A stretch of DNA of 64,000 nucleotides, from positions 2,170,001 through 2,234,000 of the forward strand of contig NZ_CP060039.1 in NCBI RefSeq assembly GCF_014211915.1, written 5' to 3'. Shown here piece after piece: positions 1-9,400 of this stretch. The translations under genes were made by a program, and so were the position numbers. The notes beneath the pieces are model-generated. The model did not search any database. It was not told the origin of the DNA and saw only the letters and a program-made list of their open reading frames with translations. This stretch comes from Burkholderia cenocepacia (lineage in GTDB: Bacteria; Pseudomonadota; Gammaproteobacteria; Burkholderiales; Burkholderiaceae). Every line of letters starts with the position of its first letter. The first letter of the stretch is position 1.

Positions 1-972
1 GGCGCGACGATCTGCGCTGTCGATACGCCGGAAGCGCTGCCGATGATCACCGTCGACGAACCGACGCTGACGATGAACTTCCTCGTCAACTCGTCGCCGC
101 TCGCCGGCCGCGAAGGCAAGTTCGTGACGAGCCGCCAGATCCGCGACCGTCTGATGAAGGAACTGAACCACAACGTCGCGCTGCGCGTGAAGGATACCGG
201 TGACGAAACCGTGTTCGAAGTGTCGGGCCGCGGCGAACTGCACCTGACGATTCTCGTCGAGAACATGCGTCGCGAAGGCTACGAGCTGGCCGTGTCGCGT
301 CCGCGCGTGGTGATGCAGGAAATCGACGGCGTGCGTCACGAGCCGTACGAGCTGCTGACGGTCGACGTCGAGGACGAACACCAGGGCGGTGTGATGGAAG
401 AGCTCGGCCGCCGCAAGGGCGAAATGCTTGACATGGCGTCGGACGGCCGCGGCCGCACGCGCCTGGAGTACAAGATCTCGGCACGTGGCCTGATCGGCTT
501 CCAGAGCGAATTCCTGACGCTCACGCGCGGCACGGGCCTGATGAGCCACATCTTCGACTCGTACGCGCCGGTCAAGGACGGCTCGGTCTTCGAGCGCCGC
601 AACGGCGTGCTGATCTCGCAGGACGACGGCGCTGCGGTTGCCTACGCACTGTGGAAGCTGCAGGATCGCGGCCGCATGTTCGTGAAGCCGGGCGACGCGC
701 TGTATGAGGGCATGATCATCGGCATCCACAGCCGCGACAACGACCTCGTCGTGAACCCGATCAAGGGCAAGCAGCTGACCAACGTGCGCGCGTCGGGCAC
801 CGACGAGGCCGTGCGTCTCGTGCCGCCGGTCCAGATGTCGCTGGAATACGCGGTGGAATTCATCGACGACGACGAGCTCGTCGAAGTGACGCCGCAGTCG
901 ATCCGCCTGCGCAAGCGCTTCCTGAAGGAGCACGAGCGTCGCCGCGCGAGCCGCGAAGGTGCGGTCGACTGA
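1..972 (+). CDS. typA: Translational GTPase TypA/BipA, C-terminal part (5' end outside window)
   Basis: The reading frame is open from the first base and ends in TGA at 970-972, so this is the C-terminal 323 residues of TypA (BipA), a ribosome-bound translational GTPase of the EF-G/LepA family needed for ribosome assembly and growth under stress. The GTPase domain lies upstream of the window. What is visible is the EF-G-like domain III/V region (ICAVDTPEALPMITVDEPT near the start, then the RGELHLTILVENMRREGYE segment) and the BipA-specific C-terminal domain (ending KRFLKEHERRRASREGAVD). The part present is intact. A clear intrinsic terminator follows 25 bases after the stop, so transcription ends here and the next operon starts independently. 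Confidence 0.96.
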   Translation, partial: GATICAVDTPEALPMITVDEPTLTMNFLVNSSPLAGREGKFVTSRQIRDRLMKELNHNVALRVKDTGDETVFEVSGRGELHLTILVENMRREGYELAVSRPRVVMQEIDGVRHEPYELLTVDVEDEHQGGVMEELGRRKGEMLDMASDGRGRTRLEYKISARGLIGFQSEFLTLTRGTGLMSHIFDSYAPVKDGSVFERRNGVLISQDDGAAVAYALWKLQDRGRMFVKPGDALYEGMIIGIHSRDNDLVVNPIKGKQLTNVRASGTDEAVRLVPPVQMSLEYAVEFIDDDELVEVTPQSIRLRKRFLKEHERRRASREGAVD

Positions 973-997
973 GCATCGATCGTTCCCGAGCACGACG

Positions 998-1026
998 AAA
1001 AAGGCTGCCTTCGGGCAGCCTTTTTT
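998..1026 (+). terminator. Intrinsic terminator of typA
   Basis: A 7-bp perfect stem GGCTGCC/GGCAGCC closes a TTCG tetraloop, preceded by A5 and followed directly by T6. This is a textbook Rho-independent terminator, 25 bases after the typA stop. Confidence 0.92.
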
Positions 1027-1289
1027 GCATCTGCGCGTCGTGCAACCGGATTGCCTGCAAAACACTGTTCCCGCAGGTCGCCGCAATCCGGCAAAACCCC
1101 GCCGCGCGGCGCTTTCAGGCACATTTCGCCGTGAACTCCGGTATCGGTTCTGTGATATGCTGCGCGCACGCAAGTTTTAGGTCCTTCCAAGCAAGACTTG
1201 ATTCGCAATCCGCTAAACGGTCAGGCCGTGTCGCGGAAGGTTGAGTAACCCGCTATTTCTCGAGAAGCTCGAAGAAAGGTGAGCGTAAA

Positions 1290-4154
1290 ATGTCAGATGT
1301 AATGAAGCAGTTTCAGCTGAACTCCTATCTGTTCGGCGGCAATGCTTCGTACGTTGAAGAACTGTACGATGCATACCTCAACAATCCGGCATCGGTGCCG
1401 GAGAACTGGCGCGAGTATTTCGACGCGTTGCAGAACGTGCCTGCAACCGACGGCTCGAATGCCAATGACGTCGCTCACTTCCCGATCGTCGAATCGTTCG
1501 CCGAGCGTGCGAAGGCCAATGCCTTCATCCCCCGTGAAAGCACCAGCAATCTCGCGACCGCACGCAAGCAGGTGCACGTCCAGTCGCTGATCAGCGCCTA
1601 CCGCTTCCTCGGCTCGCAATGGGCCAACCTCGATCCGCTGAAGCGTCGCGAACGTCCCGCCATTCCCGAACTCGAACCGGCTTTCTACGACTTCTCCGAA
1701 GGCGACCTCGACCAGACCTACAGCGCAAGCAACCTGTACTTCGGTTTCGACCAGGCTTCGCTGCGTGACATCGTCAAGGGTCTGCGCGACACGTACTGCG
1801 GCACGATCGGCGCCGAGTACATGTACATCAGCGACCCGGAACAGAAGCGCTGGTGGCAGGAGCGCCTGGAATCGACCCGCGCGACGCCGTCGTTCTCGAT
1901 CGAGAAGAAGAAGCACATCCTGAATCGCCTGACGGCCGCCGAAGGCCTCGAGCGCTACCTGCATACCAAGTACGTCGGCCAGAAGCGCTTCTCGCTCGAA
2001 GGCGGCGAAAGCTTCATCGCCGCGATGGACGAAGTCGTCCAGCACGCGGGCAAGAGCGGCGTGCAGGAAATCATCATCGGCATGGCCCACCGCGGCCGTC
2101 TGAACGTGCTGGTCAACACGCTGGGCAAGATGCCGGCCGACCTGTTCGCCGAATTCGAAGGCAAGCACGTCGACGACCTGCCGGCCGGTGACGTGAAGTA
2201 CCACAAGGGCTTCTCGTCGGACGTGTCGACGGAAGGCGGGCCGGTCCACCTGTCGCTCGCGTTCAACCCGTCGCACCTCGAAATCGTCAACCCGGTGGTC
2301 GAAGGTTCCGCGAAGGCGCGGATGGACCGTCGCGGCGACGAAGACGGCCTGCAAGTGCTGCCGGTGCAGATCCACGGCGACGCGGCCTTTGCCGGCCAGG
2401 GCGTCGTGATGGAAACGCTGAACCTCGCGCAGACGCGCGGTTACGGCACCCACGGCACGCTGCACATCGTCATCAACAACCAGATCGGCTTCACGACGTC
2501 CGACCCGCGCGACGCGCGCTCGACGCTGTACTGTACCGATGTCGTCAAGATGATCGAGGCGCCGGTGCTGCACGTGAACGGCGACGATCCGGAAGCCGTC
2601 GTGCTCGCGATCCAGATCGCGATCGACTACCGGATGCAGTTCCACAAGGATGTCGTGATCGACATCGTCTGCTTCCGCAAGCTGGGTCACAACGAGCAGG
2701 ACACGCCGGCGGTCACGCAGCCGCTGATGTACAAGAAGATCGCGCAGCACCCGGGCACCCGTGCGCTGTACGCCGAGAAGCTCGTGCAGCAGGGCGTGAT
2801 CACCGCGGAAGACGCCGACAACTACGTGAAGGCGTACCGCAAGGCGATGGACGACGGCCACCACACCGTCGATCCGGTCCTGTCGAACTACAAGAGCAAG
2901 TACGCGGTCGACTGGGTGCCGTTCCTGAACCGCAAGTGGACGGACGCAGCCGACACGGCCGTGCCGCTCGCCGAACTGAAGCGCCTGGGCGAACGCATCA
3001 CGACGGTCCCGGAAAACTTCAAGGTTCACCCGCTCGTCGAGCGCGTGATCAACGACCGCCGCAACATGGCGCGCGGCGACCAGCCGCTCGACTGGGGCAT
3101 GGGCGAACACCTCGCATTCGCGTCGCTCGTCGCATCGGGCTACTCGGTGCGCCTGACAGGCCAGGACTCGGGCCGCGGCACGTTCACGCACCGTCACGCG
3201 GTGCTGCACGACCAGAACCGCGAGCGCTGGAACGACGGCACGTACGTGCCGCTGCAGAACATCGCCGACGGTCAGGCGAAGTTCACGGTGATCGACTCGG
3301 TGCTGTCGGAAGAAGCGGTGCTGGGCTTCGAATATGGTTACTCGACCGCCGAGCCGAACACGCTCGTGCTGTGGGAAGCGCAGTTCGGCGACTTCGTCAA
3401 CGGCGCGCAGGTCGTGATCGACCAGTTCATCTCGTCGGGCGAAGTGAAGTGGGGCCGCGTGTCGGGTCTCACGATGCTGCTGCCGCACGGCTACGAAGGC
3501 CAGGGTCCGGAACACTCGTCCACGCGTATCGAGCGTTTCCTGCAACTGTGTGCCGACCACAACATGCAGGTCGTCCAGCCGACGACGCCGGCGCAGATTT
3601 TCCACCTGCTGCGTCGCCAGATGATCCGCCTGTTCCGCAAGCCGCTGATCGTCGCGACGCCGAAGTCGCTGCTGCGTCACAAGGAAGCGGTGTCGGACCT
3701 GTCGGAACTCGCGAAGGGCTCGTTCCAGCCGGTGCTGGGCGAAACCGACGGCGGCATCGACGCGAAGAAGGTCAAGCGCGTGCTGGTGTGCTCGGGCCGT
3801 GTGTATTACGACCTCGTCGCGCATCGCCGCGAAGCGAAGGCGAACGACGTCGCGATTATCCGTATCGAGCAGCTGTATCCGTTCGCGCACAAGCAGTTCG
3901 AAGCCGAAATGAAGAAGTACGAGAACGCGACTGAAGTGGTCTGGGTGCAGGACGAGCCGCAGAACCAGGGTCCCTGGTTCTACGTCGAGCACCACCTGAA
4001 GGAAGGCATGAAGGAAGGGCAGAAGCTGGCATACAGCGGCCGTCCGGCTTCGGCCTCGCCGGCGGTCGGCTACTACGCGAAGCACTACGAGCAGCAGAAG
4101 GCCCTGATCGAAGGGGCATTCGGCCGCCTGAAGAGCGCATCGATCGCGAAATAA
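1290..4154 (+). CDS. odhA: 2-oxoglutarate dehydrogenase E1 component
   Basis: OdhA (SucA) is the thiamine-diphosphate-dependent E1 subunit of the 2-oxoglutarate dehydrogenase complex. It decarboxylates 2-oxoglutarate in the TCA cycle and hands the succinyl group to the E2 lipoyl arm. The 954-residue protein is full length for the family. Visible motifs are the N-terminal LNSYLFGGNASYVEELYDAY segment that anchors E1 to the complex, GMAHRGRLNVL (about 264-274), the ThDP/Mg motif GDAAFAGQGVV (363-373) followed by NNQIGFT (396-402), and GHNEQDTP in the central domain. The ATG is preceded by AAAGGTGAG at good spacing. It heads the odhA-odhB-lpdA operon. A 317-base leader (after the typA terminator at 1026, before the ATG) separates it from typA and presumably carries the promoter. 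Confidence 0.97.
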   Translation: MSDVMKQFQLNSYLFGGNASYVEELYDAYLNNPASVPENWREYFDALQNVPATDGSNANDVAHFPIVESFAERAKANAFIPRESTSNLATARKQVHVQSLISAYRFLGSQWANLDPLKRRERPAIPELEPAFYDFSEGDLDQTYSASNLYFGFDQASLRDIVKGLRDTYCGTIGAEYMYISDPEQKRWWQERLESTRATPSFSIEKKKHILNRLTAAEGLERYLHTKYVGQKRFSLEGGESFIAAMDEVVQHAGKSGVQEIIIGMAHRGRLNVLVNTLGKMPADLFAEFEGKHVDDLPAGDVKYHKGFSSDVSTEGGPVHLSLAFNPSHLEIVNPVVEGSAKARMDRRGDEDGLQVLPVQIHGDAAFAGQGVVMETLNLAQTRGYGTHGTLHIVINNQIGFTTSDPRDARSTLYCTDVVKMIEAPVLHVNGDDPEAVVLAIQIAIDYRMQFHKDVVIDIVCFRKLGHNEQDTPAVTQPLMYKKIAQHPGTRALYAEKLVQQGVITAEDADNYVKAYRKAMDDGHHTVDPVLSNYKSKYAVDWVPFLNRKWTDAADTAVPLAELKRLGERITTVPENFKVHPLVERVINDRRNMARGDQPLDWGMGEHLAFASLVASGYSVRLTGQDSGRGTFTHRHAVLHDQNRERWNDGTYVPLQNIADGQAKFTVIDSVLSEEAVLGFEYGYSTAEPNTLVLWEAQFGDFVNGAQVVIDQFISSGEVKWGRVSGLTMLLPHGYEGQGPEHSSTRIERFLQLCADHNMQVVQPTTPAQIFHLLRRQMIRLFRKPLIVATPKSLLRHKEAVSDLSELAKGSFQPVLGETDGGIDAKKVKRVLVCSGRVYYDLVAHRREAKANDVAIIRIEQLYPFAHKQFEAEMKKYENATEVVWVQDEPQNQGPWFYVEHHLKEGMKEGQKLAYSGRPASASPAVGYYAKHYEQQKALIEGAFGRLKSASIAK

Positions 4155-4167
4155 CCGACGGAAGCGA

Positions 4168-4202
4168 AACGGGAAGGCGCGCGGCGCTTTCCCGTTCCTT
4201 TT
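4168..4202 (+). terminator. Intercistronic hairpin between odhA and odhB (attenuator-like)
   Basis: A 13-bp stem with one mismatch (AACGGGAAGGCGC at 4168-4180 with GCGCTTTCCCGTT at 4184-4196) is followed by CCTTTT. It sits inside the operon, so it more likely causes partial termination or stabilises the 3' end of the odhA message than acts as a full stop. Confidence 0.6.
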
Positions 4203-4289
4203 GGCCCGCCGGGCGCTTCGCGCGCCGCACCGGCCGAAGGAATCGCACGAACCTCGTCACACCCCAGATTAAGCATCCAGGAAAATCAC

Positions 4290-5570
4290 ATGGCTATCGT
4301 AGAAGTCAAAGTCCCCCAGTTGTCGGAGTCGGTGTCGGAAGCCACCATGCTGCAGTGGAAGAAGAAGCCGGGCGAAGCAGTCGCGCAGGACGAAATCCTG
4401 ATCGAACTCGAGACCGACAAGGTCGTCCTCGAAGTGCCGGCGCCGGCAGCGGGCGTGCTCGCGCAAGTGCTGCAGAACGACGGTGACACGGTCGTGGCCG
4501 ACCAGATCATCGCGACGATCGACACCGAAGCGAAGGCAGGTGCTGCCGAAGCAGCGGCAGGCGCCGCCGAAGTCAAACCGGCAGCCGCGCCTGCAGCCGC
4601 CGCCGCACCGGCCGCTCAGCCGGCAGCCGCAACGGCATCGAGCTCGGCCGCCGCATCGCCGGCAGCAGCGAAGCTGCTGGCCGAGAAGGGCCTGTCGACG
4701 GGCGACGTCGCAGGTTCGGGTCGCGACGGCCGCGTCACGAAGGGCGACGCGCTGGCAGCAGGCAGCGCACCGAAGGCTGCTCCGGCCGCCGCACCGGCGA
4801 AGACCGCCGCCGCGAAGCCGGCGCTGCCGGAAGTGAAGGTGCCGGCGTCGGCAGCGACCTGGCTGAACGACCGTCCGGAACAGCGCGTGCCGATGTCGCG
4901 CCTGCGTGCGCGTATCGCCGAGCGTCTGCTCGAATCGCAGCAGACCAACGCGATCCTGACGACGTTCAACGAAGTGAACATGGCTCCGGTCATGGAACTG
5001 CGCAACAAGTACAAGGACAAGTTCGAGAAGGAACACGGCGTGAAGCTCGGCTTCATGTCGTTCTTCGTGAAGGCGGCCGTCCATGCGCTGAAGAAGTTCC
5101 CGCTCGTGAACGCATCGATCGACGGTAACGACATCGTCTACCACGGCTACTTCGACATCGGTATCGCGGTCGGTTCGCCGCGCGGCCTGGTCGTGCCGAT
5201 CCTGCGCAACGCGGATCAACTGAGCCTCGCCGAGATCGAGAAGAAGATCGCCGAATTCGGCCAGAAGGCGAAGGACGGCAAGCTGTCGATCGAGGAAATG
5301 ACGGGCGGTACGTTCTCGATCTCGAACGGCGGCGTGTTCGGCTCGATGCTGTCGACCCCGATCATCAACCCGCCGCAGTCGGCCATCCTCGGCGTGCACG
5401 CGACGAAGGAGCGCCCGGTCGTCGAAAACGGCCAGATCGTGATCCGCCCGATCAACTACCTCGCGCTGTCGTACGACCACCGCATCATCGACGGCCGCGA
5501 AGCCGTGCTGTCGCTCGTCGCGATGAAGGATGCGCTGGAAGATCCGGCACGCCTGCTGCTCGACCTGTAA
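4290..5570 (+). CDS. odhB: Dihydrolipoyllysine-residue succinyltransferase, E2 of the 2-oxoglutarate dehydrogenase complex
   Basis: OdhB (SucB) forms the core of the 2-oxoglutarate dehydrogenase complex and transfers the succinyl group from the lipoyl arm to CoA. The 426 residues show one biotinyl/lipoyl domain (1-77) with the lipoylated lysine in [10 protein letters not shown] (Lys44), an Ala/Pro-rich flexible linker (about 82-122), an E3-binding domain (about 123-158, [13 protein letters not shown]...[10 protein letters not shown]), a second Ala/Pro linker, and the acyltransferase domain from about 195 to the end with the active-site DHRIIDG (His397, Asp401). Start ATG has CCAGGAAAA just upstream. 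It follows odhA after 135 bases and precedes lpdA by 81 bases. The succinyl- rather than acetyl-transferase assignment rests on pairing with odhA. Confidence 0.97.
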   Translation: MAIVEVKVPQLSESVSEATMLQWKKKPGEAVAQDEILIELETDKVVLEVPAPAAGVLAQVLQNDGDTVVADQIIATIDTEAKAGAAEAAAGAAEVKPAAAPAAAAAPAAQPAAATASSSAAASPAAAKLLAEKGLSTGDVAGSGRDGRVTKGDALAAGSAPKAAPAAAPAKTAAAKPALPEVKVPASAATWLNDRPEQRVPMSRLRARIAERLLESQQTNAILTTFNEVNMAPVMELRNKYKDKFEKEHGVKLGFMSFFVKAAVHALKKFPLVNASIDGNDIVYHGYFDIGIAVGSPRGLVVPILRNADQLSLAEIEKKIAEFGQKAKDGKLSIEEMTGGTFSISNGGVFGSMLSTPIINPPQSAILGVHATKERPVVENGQIVIRPINYLALSYDHRIIDGREAVLSLVAMKDALEDPARLLLDL

Positions 5571-5596
5571 GCCGAGTCTCACCGCATCGACCCGTT

Positions 5597-5628
5597 CCGC
5601 AGGTTCGCGCCCACGTGCGAACCTGCGG
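5597..5628 (+). other. Perfect 12-bp inverted repeat between odhB and lpdA
   Basis: CCGCAGGTTCGC (5597-5608) pairs perfectly with GCGAACCTGCGG (5617-5628) around an 8-base loop. No T-tract follows, so this looks like an intercistronic mRNA-stability hairpin or processing site rather than a terminator. Confidence 0.55.
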
Positions 5629-5651
5629 GCGTACAAGTAGAAAGGATTGTC

Positions 5652-7082
5652 ATGTCCAAGGAATTTGACGTCGTCGTGATCGGCGCCGGCCCTGGCGGCT
5701 ACATCGCCGCGATTCGCGCCGCGCAACTCGGCAAGACCGTTGCCTGTATCGAGAAGTGGAAGAACCCGGCCGGCGCGCTGAAGCTCGGCGGCACCTGCCT
5801 GAACGTCGGTTGCATCCCGTCGAAGGCGCTGCTCGCGTCGTCGGAAGAGTTCGAGAACACGTCGCACCACCTGGCCGACCACGGCATCACGGTCGACGGC
5901 GTGAAGATCGACGTCGCGAAGATGCTCGGCCGCAAGGATGCGATCGTCGAGAAGATGACGAGCGGGATCGAGTTCCTGTTCAAGAAGAACAAGATCACCT
6001 GGCTGAAGGGCCATGGCAAGTTCACCGGCAAGACCGACGCCGGCGTGCAGATCGAAGTGAGCGGCGAGGGTGAAGCCGAAGTCGTCACCGCGAAGAACGT
6101 GATCATCGCGACGGGGTCGAAGGCGCGTCACCTGCCGAACATCCCGGTCGACAACAAGATCGTGTCGGACAACGAAGGTGCGCTGACGTTCGACGCGGTG
6201 CCGAAGAAGCTCGCCGTGATCGGCGCGGGCGTGATCGGCCTCGAGCTCGGCTCGGTGTGGCGTCGCCTGGGTGCCGACGTGACGGTGCTCGAAGCGCTGC
6301 CGGCGTTCCTCGGCGCAGCCGACGAGGCACTCGCGAAGGAAGCGGCCAAGCTGTTCAAGAAGCAGGGCCTCGACATCCATCTCGGCGTGAAGATCGGCGA
6401 CGTGAAGACGACCGCCGACGGCGTGTCGATCGCCTACACGGACAAGGACGGCAACGCGCAGACGCTCGACGCCGACCGCCTGATCGTGTCGGTCGGCCGC
6501 GTGCCGAACACCGACAACCTCGGCCTCGAGGCGATCGGCCTGAAGGCGAACGAGCGTGGTTTCATCGACGTGGACGACCACTGCCGCACGGCGGTGCCGA
6601 ACGTGTACGCGATCGGTGACGTGGTGCGTGGCCCGATGCTCGCGCACAAGGCGGAAGACGAAGGCGTGCTGGTCGCGGAAGTGATCGACGGCCAGAAGCC
6701 GCACATCGACTACAACTGCATTCCGTGGGTGATCTACACGTACCCGGAAATCGCATGGGTCGGCAAGACGGAGCAGCAGCTGAAGGCGGAAGGCCGCGAG
6801 ATCAAGACGGGCAAGTTCCCGTTCTCGATCAACGGCCGCGCGCTCGGCATGAACGCGCCGGACGGCTTCGTGAAGATGATCGCGGATGCGAAGACCGACG
6901 AGCTGCTCGGCGTGCACGTGATCGCCGCGAACGCGTCGGACCTGATCGCGGAAGCCGTGGTCGCGATGGAGTTCAAGGCGGCGTCGGAAGACATCGCCCG
7001 CATCTGCCATCCGCACCCGTCGATGTCGGAAGTGATGCGCGAAGCGGCGCTCGCGGTCGACAAGCGCTCGCTGAACAGCTGA
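5652..7082 (+). CDS. lpdA: Dihydrolipoyl dehydrogenase (E3)
   Basis: Lpd is the FAD flavoenzyme that reoxidises dihydrolipoyl-E2 and passes electrons to NAD+. The 476-residue chain has the FAD-binding VVIGAGPGGYIAA near residue 8, the redox-active disulfide in GGTCLNVGCIPSK (Cys49-Cys54), the NAD-binding VIGAGVIGLELGSVW motif in the middle, and the C-terminal dimer-interface catalytic pair His455/Glu460 in HPHPSMSE. AGAAAGGATTGTC lies just ahead of the ATG. As third gene of the odh operon it is probably the E3 dedicated to 2-oxoglutarate dehydrogenase. A strong terminator follows. Confidence 0.97.
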   Translation: MSKEFDVVVIGAGPGGYIAAIRAAQLGKTVACIEKWKNPAGALKLGGTCLNVGCIPSKALLASSEEFENTSHHLADHGITVDGVKIDVAKMLGRKDAIVEKMTSGIEFLFKKNKITWLKGHGKFTGKTDAGVQIEVSGEGEAEVVTAKNVIIATGSKARHLPNIPVDNKIVSDNEGALTFDAVPKKLAVIGAGVIGLELGSVWRRLGADVTVLEALPAFLGAADEALAKEAAKLFKKQGLDIHLGVKIGDVKTTADGVSIAYTDKDGNAQTLDADRLIVSVGRVPNTDNLGLEAIGLKANERGFIDVDDHCRTAVPNVYAIGDVVRGPMLAHKAEDEGVLVAEVIDGQKPHIDYNCIPWVIYTYPEIAWVGKTEQQLKAEGREIKTGKFPFSINGRALGMNAPDGFVKMIADAKTDELLGVHVIAANASDLIAEAVVAMEFKAASEDIARICHPHPSMSEVMREAALAVDKRSLNS

Positions 7083-7132
7083 GCGCGGTATAGCGCCGGC
7101 CGGCCATCGGCTGGCGCAACCGTCTCATGACG

Positions 7133-7169
7133 AAGGCGGGCGGGTTTTTCCCGCTCGCCTTTGTTTTTT
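7133..7169 (+). terminator. Intrinsic terminator of the odh operon
   Basis: AAGGCGGGCGGG and CCCGCTCGCCTT form a long stem (one mismatch) with a T-rich loop, followed by TGTTTTTT. It lies about 50 bases after the lpdA stop and just before zapE. Confidence 0.85.
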
Positions 7170-7182
7170 CCGGTTTGCCCCG

Positions 7183-8280
7183 ATGAACGTCACCGAATAC
7201 TACACGCGCGAACTGACCACGCGCGGCTATCAGTCCGATCCCGCTCAGCGCGCGGCCGTCGATCGCCTGCAGCGCTGCTTCGACGAATGGGTCGACTACA
7301 AGGCGCGTCGCTCGAACGCGTTCAAGAAGCTCATCAATCACCCGGACCTGCCGCGCGGCGTCTACATGTGGGGCGGTGTCGGTCGCGGCAAGAGCTTCCT
7401 GATGGACAGCTTCTACGCGGTGGTGCCCGTGCAGCGCAAGACGCGCCTGCATTTCCACGAATTCATGCGTGAAGTGCACCGCGAACTCGAGGAACTGAAA
7501 GGGCAGGCCGATCCGCTCGACGAACTCGCGCGACGCATCGCGAAGCGTTACCGGCTGATCTGTTTCGACGAGTTCCACGTGTCGGACATCGCCGACGCGA
7601 TGATCCTGTACCGCCTGCTCGATCGTCTGTTCAACAACGGCGTGCAGTTCGTGATGACGTCGAATTACGATCCCGACGATCTGTATCCGGACGGCCTGCA
7701 TCGCGACCGCATGCTGCCGGCAATCGCGCTGATCAAGGACAAGCTCGACGTGCTCAACGTCGATGCGGGGGTCGATTATCGCCAGCGCACGCTCGCGCAG
7801 GTGAAGATGTATCACACGCCGCTCGGCGCGGATGCCGATCGCGAACTGCGCCATGCATTCGGCAAGCTCGCGGCCGTGCCCGATGAGAGCCCGATCCTGC
7901 ATATCGAGAAGCGCGAACTGAAGGCGCTGCGCAAGGCGGACGGCGTCGTGTGGTTCGATTTCGCGACGCTGTGCGGCGGCCCGCGTTCGCAGAACGACTA
8001 CCTCGAACTGGCGAGCCGCTTCCATGCGATCGTGCTGTCCGAGGTGCCGCAGATGTCGCCGCGGATGGCGTCCGAGGCGCGCCGCTTCACGTGGCTCATC
8101 GACGTGCTGTACGACCACAAGGTCAAGCTGCTGATGTCCGCGGCGGTGCCGGCCGAGGAACTGTACGTCGAAGGCCCGATGGCCAACGAATTCGCGCGTA
8201 CGGTCTCGCGCATCGTCGAGATGCAGTCGAAGGAGTATCTCGAAACACCGCGCCGCATCGTCGATACGTCGTTGACCTGA
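7183..8280 (+). CDS. zapE: Cell division protein ZapE (AFG1-like ATPase)
   Basis: ZapE is a P-loop ATPase of the AFG1 family that associates with the FtsZ ring in proteobacteria and helps constriction under stress or low oxygen. The 365-residue protein has Walker A GGVGRGKS (64-71), the HFHEFMREVH segment (about 90-99) typical of the family, Walker B LICFDEFHV (125-133) and a sensor-like MTSNYDP. Length matches the family. The gene starts only about 14 bases after the terminator T-tract of the odh operon, so its promoter probably overlaps the lpdA 3' region. No downstream partner on the same strand. Confidence 0.93.
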   Translation: MNVTEYYTRELTTRGYQSDPAQRAAVDRLQRCFDEWVDYKARRSNAFKKLINHPDLPRGVYMWGGVGRGKSFLMDSFYAVVPVQRKTRLHFHEFMREVHRELEELKGQADPLDELARRIAKRYRLICFDEFHVSDIADAMILYRLLDRLFNNGVQFVMTSNYDPDDLYPDGLHRDRMLPAIALIKDKLDVLNVDAGVDYRQRTLAQVKMYHTPLGADADRELRHAFGKLAAVPDESPILHIEKRELKALRKADGVVWFDFATLCGGPRSQNDYLELASRFHAIVLSEVPQMSPRMASEARRFTWLIDVLYDHKVKLLMSAAVPAEELYVEGPMANEFARTVSRIVEMQSKEYLETPRRIVDTSLT

Positions 8281-8428
8281 GTGGATGCGGGCTTGGGTAA
8301 TTGGCGGGATTTAAACGTCAATTTCGGTTAAATCAAGTCGATCTACGGGTATTTTCGGATTTGTCTTATATTCATCGTTGAGGTGAGCCGATATTGTGGT
8401 GTCATGGTTATTAAGGCTGGAGATGTCC

Positions 8429-8839
8429 ATGACACCGTATCGCGATTTGACCGACCACGAATGGCGCTGCGTCGCGCCGCTTCTGCCCGAAATGCAGCCG
8501 CGCACCGAGTTGCGCGGCCGGCCGTTAGCCAATACGCGGGCCGTGCTGAACGGGGTGCTCTGGGTGATCTACAGCGGCGCAACCTGGTCGGCCATGCCGC
8601 GCCGTTACCCGTCGTATCAAACATGCCATCGCCGCTTCAAGGTGTGGCACGAAACGGGCACGCTGATGAATGTGATGCGTGAGCTTTATGGCGAAGCCGG
8701 CATGAATCTGTGCAATGAACTCTCCGCGCGGATGCGCAAGCACACGCAATCGAAAGCGGCGGAGGCGCGTAGCAACGCAGCACCCGCGTATCGGGCACCA
8801 GGCAGCTATGCATCGGGTGCAATGAAGCACGCAGCGTGA
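8429..8839 (+). CDS. Stand-alone IS5-type transposase N-terminal domain protein (DUF4096-like)
   Basis: The product (about 136 residues, MTPYRDLTDHEW...) matches the N-terminal helix-turn-helix domain of IS5/IS4-family transposases, with the hallmark LTDHEWRCVAPLLPE, GVLWVIYSGATWSAMPRRYP and ...CHRRFKVWHETG blocks. There is no DDE catalytic domain after it. The chain continues as a short Ala/Ser-rich tail and stops. A GGAG six bases before the ATG at 8429 supports that start; the in-frame ATG at 8423 is the alternative. No terminal inverted repeats or target duplication are evident, and a terminator follows. It is either an IS remnant or a retained DNA-binding domain. Confidence 0.7.
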   Translation: MTPYRDLTDHEWRCVAPLLPEMQPRTELRGRPLANTRAVLNGVLWVIYSGATWSAMPRRYPSYQTCHRRFKVWHETGTLMNVMRELYGEAGMNLCNELSARMRKHTQSKAAEARSNAAPAYRAPGSYASGAMKHAA

Positions 8840-8872
8840 TTCCATCGCTTTTCGTTGTGCGCGCACCAAAAG

Positions 8873-8908
8873 AAATCGGCCTGACGACGTTGTCGCAGGC
8901 CGATTTTT
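8873..8908. terminator. Bidirectional terminator between convergent genes
   Basis: AAATCGGCCTG and CAGGCCGATTT form an 11-bp perfect stem around a 12-base loop, with T5 on the plus side and a T-rich flank on the minus side. It separates the plus-strand transposase-domain gene from the minus-strand DUF2147 gene. Confidence 0.75.
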
Positions 8909-8938
8909 ATTGAGCCGCGCGTTTTGGCGCGTGGAGCG

Positions 8939-9400
8939 TTATTGCTGGCGAACCCAGGTCTGCGAGCGACCGAGCAGCGACACGCCGATGTAGCCGCGCA
9001 CCACGAGCTTCTGGCCACCGTCTTCAAGCGTCATCTTGCACTTGTAGACCTTGCCGTTCTCCGGGTCGAGAATGTTGCCGCCGTCCCAGTGGTCGCCGTC
9101 CTTCTTCATCGCCTTGATGATCGTCATGCCCTTGATGAGCTGATCCTTGCGCTCGTCCGTGCACGCGGTGCAGCGGCGATCGGGCGTATCGTTCGCGCCG
9201 AGGCCCTTGACGACCTTGCCGGTCAGCGCGCCGTCGCCGTCCTCGGCGATCTGCACGAGTGCCTTCGGTTGATGGGTGTTGTCGTCGATCGTTTGCCACA
9301 TGCCGATGGGGCTGTCGGCTTGCGCGAAGGTGGGGGCTGCGCACGCGAGCAGGGCGCCGGCAATGGCGATTGCACGCAACGGGCGGGTCAGTTGAATCAT
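8939..9400 (-). CDS. Exported DUF2147 family protein
   Basis: A 153-residue protein with a clear Sec signal peptide (MIQLTRPLRAIAIAGALLAC...PTFAQ, cleavage near 27) followed by a compact DUF2147 domain: GMWQTIDDNTHQPKALVQI, a CTAC cysteine pair, GMTIIKAMKKDGDHWDGG and DPENGKVYKCKM. DUF2147 proteins are predicted lipocalin-like beta-barrels of the periplasm or outer membrane; function unknown. The start is fixed by a perfect AAGGAGG (9407-9413) six bases before the ATG at 9400. The earlier in-frame ATG at 9406 abuts the Shine-Dalgarno and cannot be used well. It lies downstream of the transporter gene but after a strong hairpin, so may be expressed separately. Confidence 0.85.
   Translation of the reverse strand: MIQLTRPLRAIAIAGALLACAAPTFAQADSPIGMWQTIDDNTHQPKALVQIAEDGDGALTGKVVKGLGANDTPDRRCTACTDERKDQLIKGMTIIKAMKKDGDHWDGGNILDPENGKVYKCKMTLEDGGQKLVVRGYIGVSLLGRSQTWVRQQ

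Noticed and set aside
1293..4085. 930-codon open frame antisense to odhA
   Set aside because: Arises from GC-rich codon bias on the opposite strand; composition is Arg/Val/His-rich with no domain, and odhA is certain.
4269..7016. 915-codon antisense open frame across odhB and lpdA
   Set aside because: Spans two genuine genes and their gap; low-complexity Arg/Asp/His product, no family.
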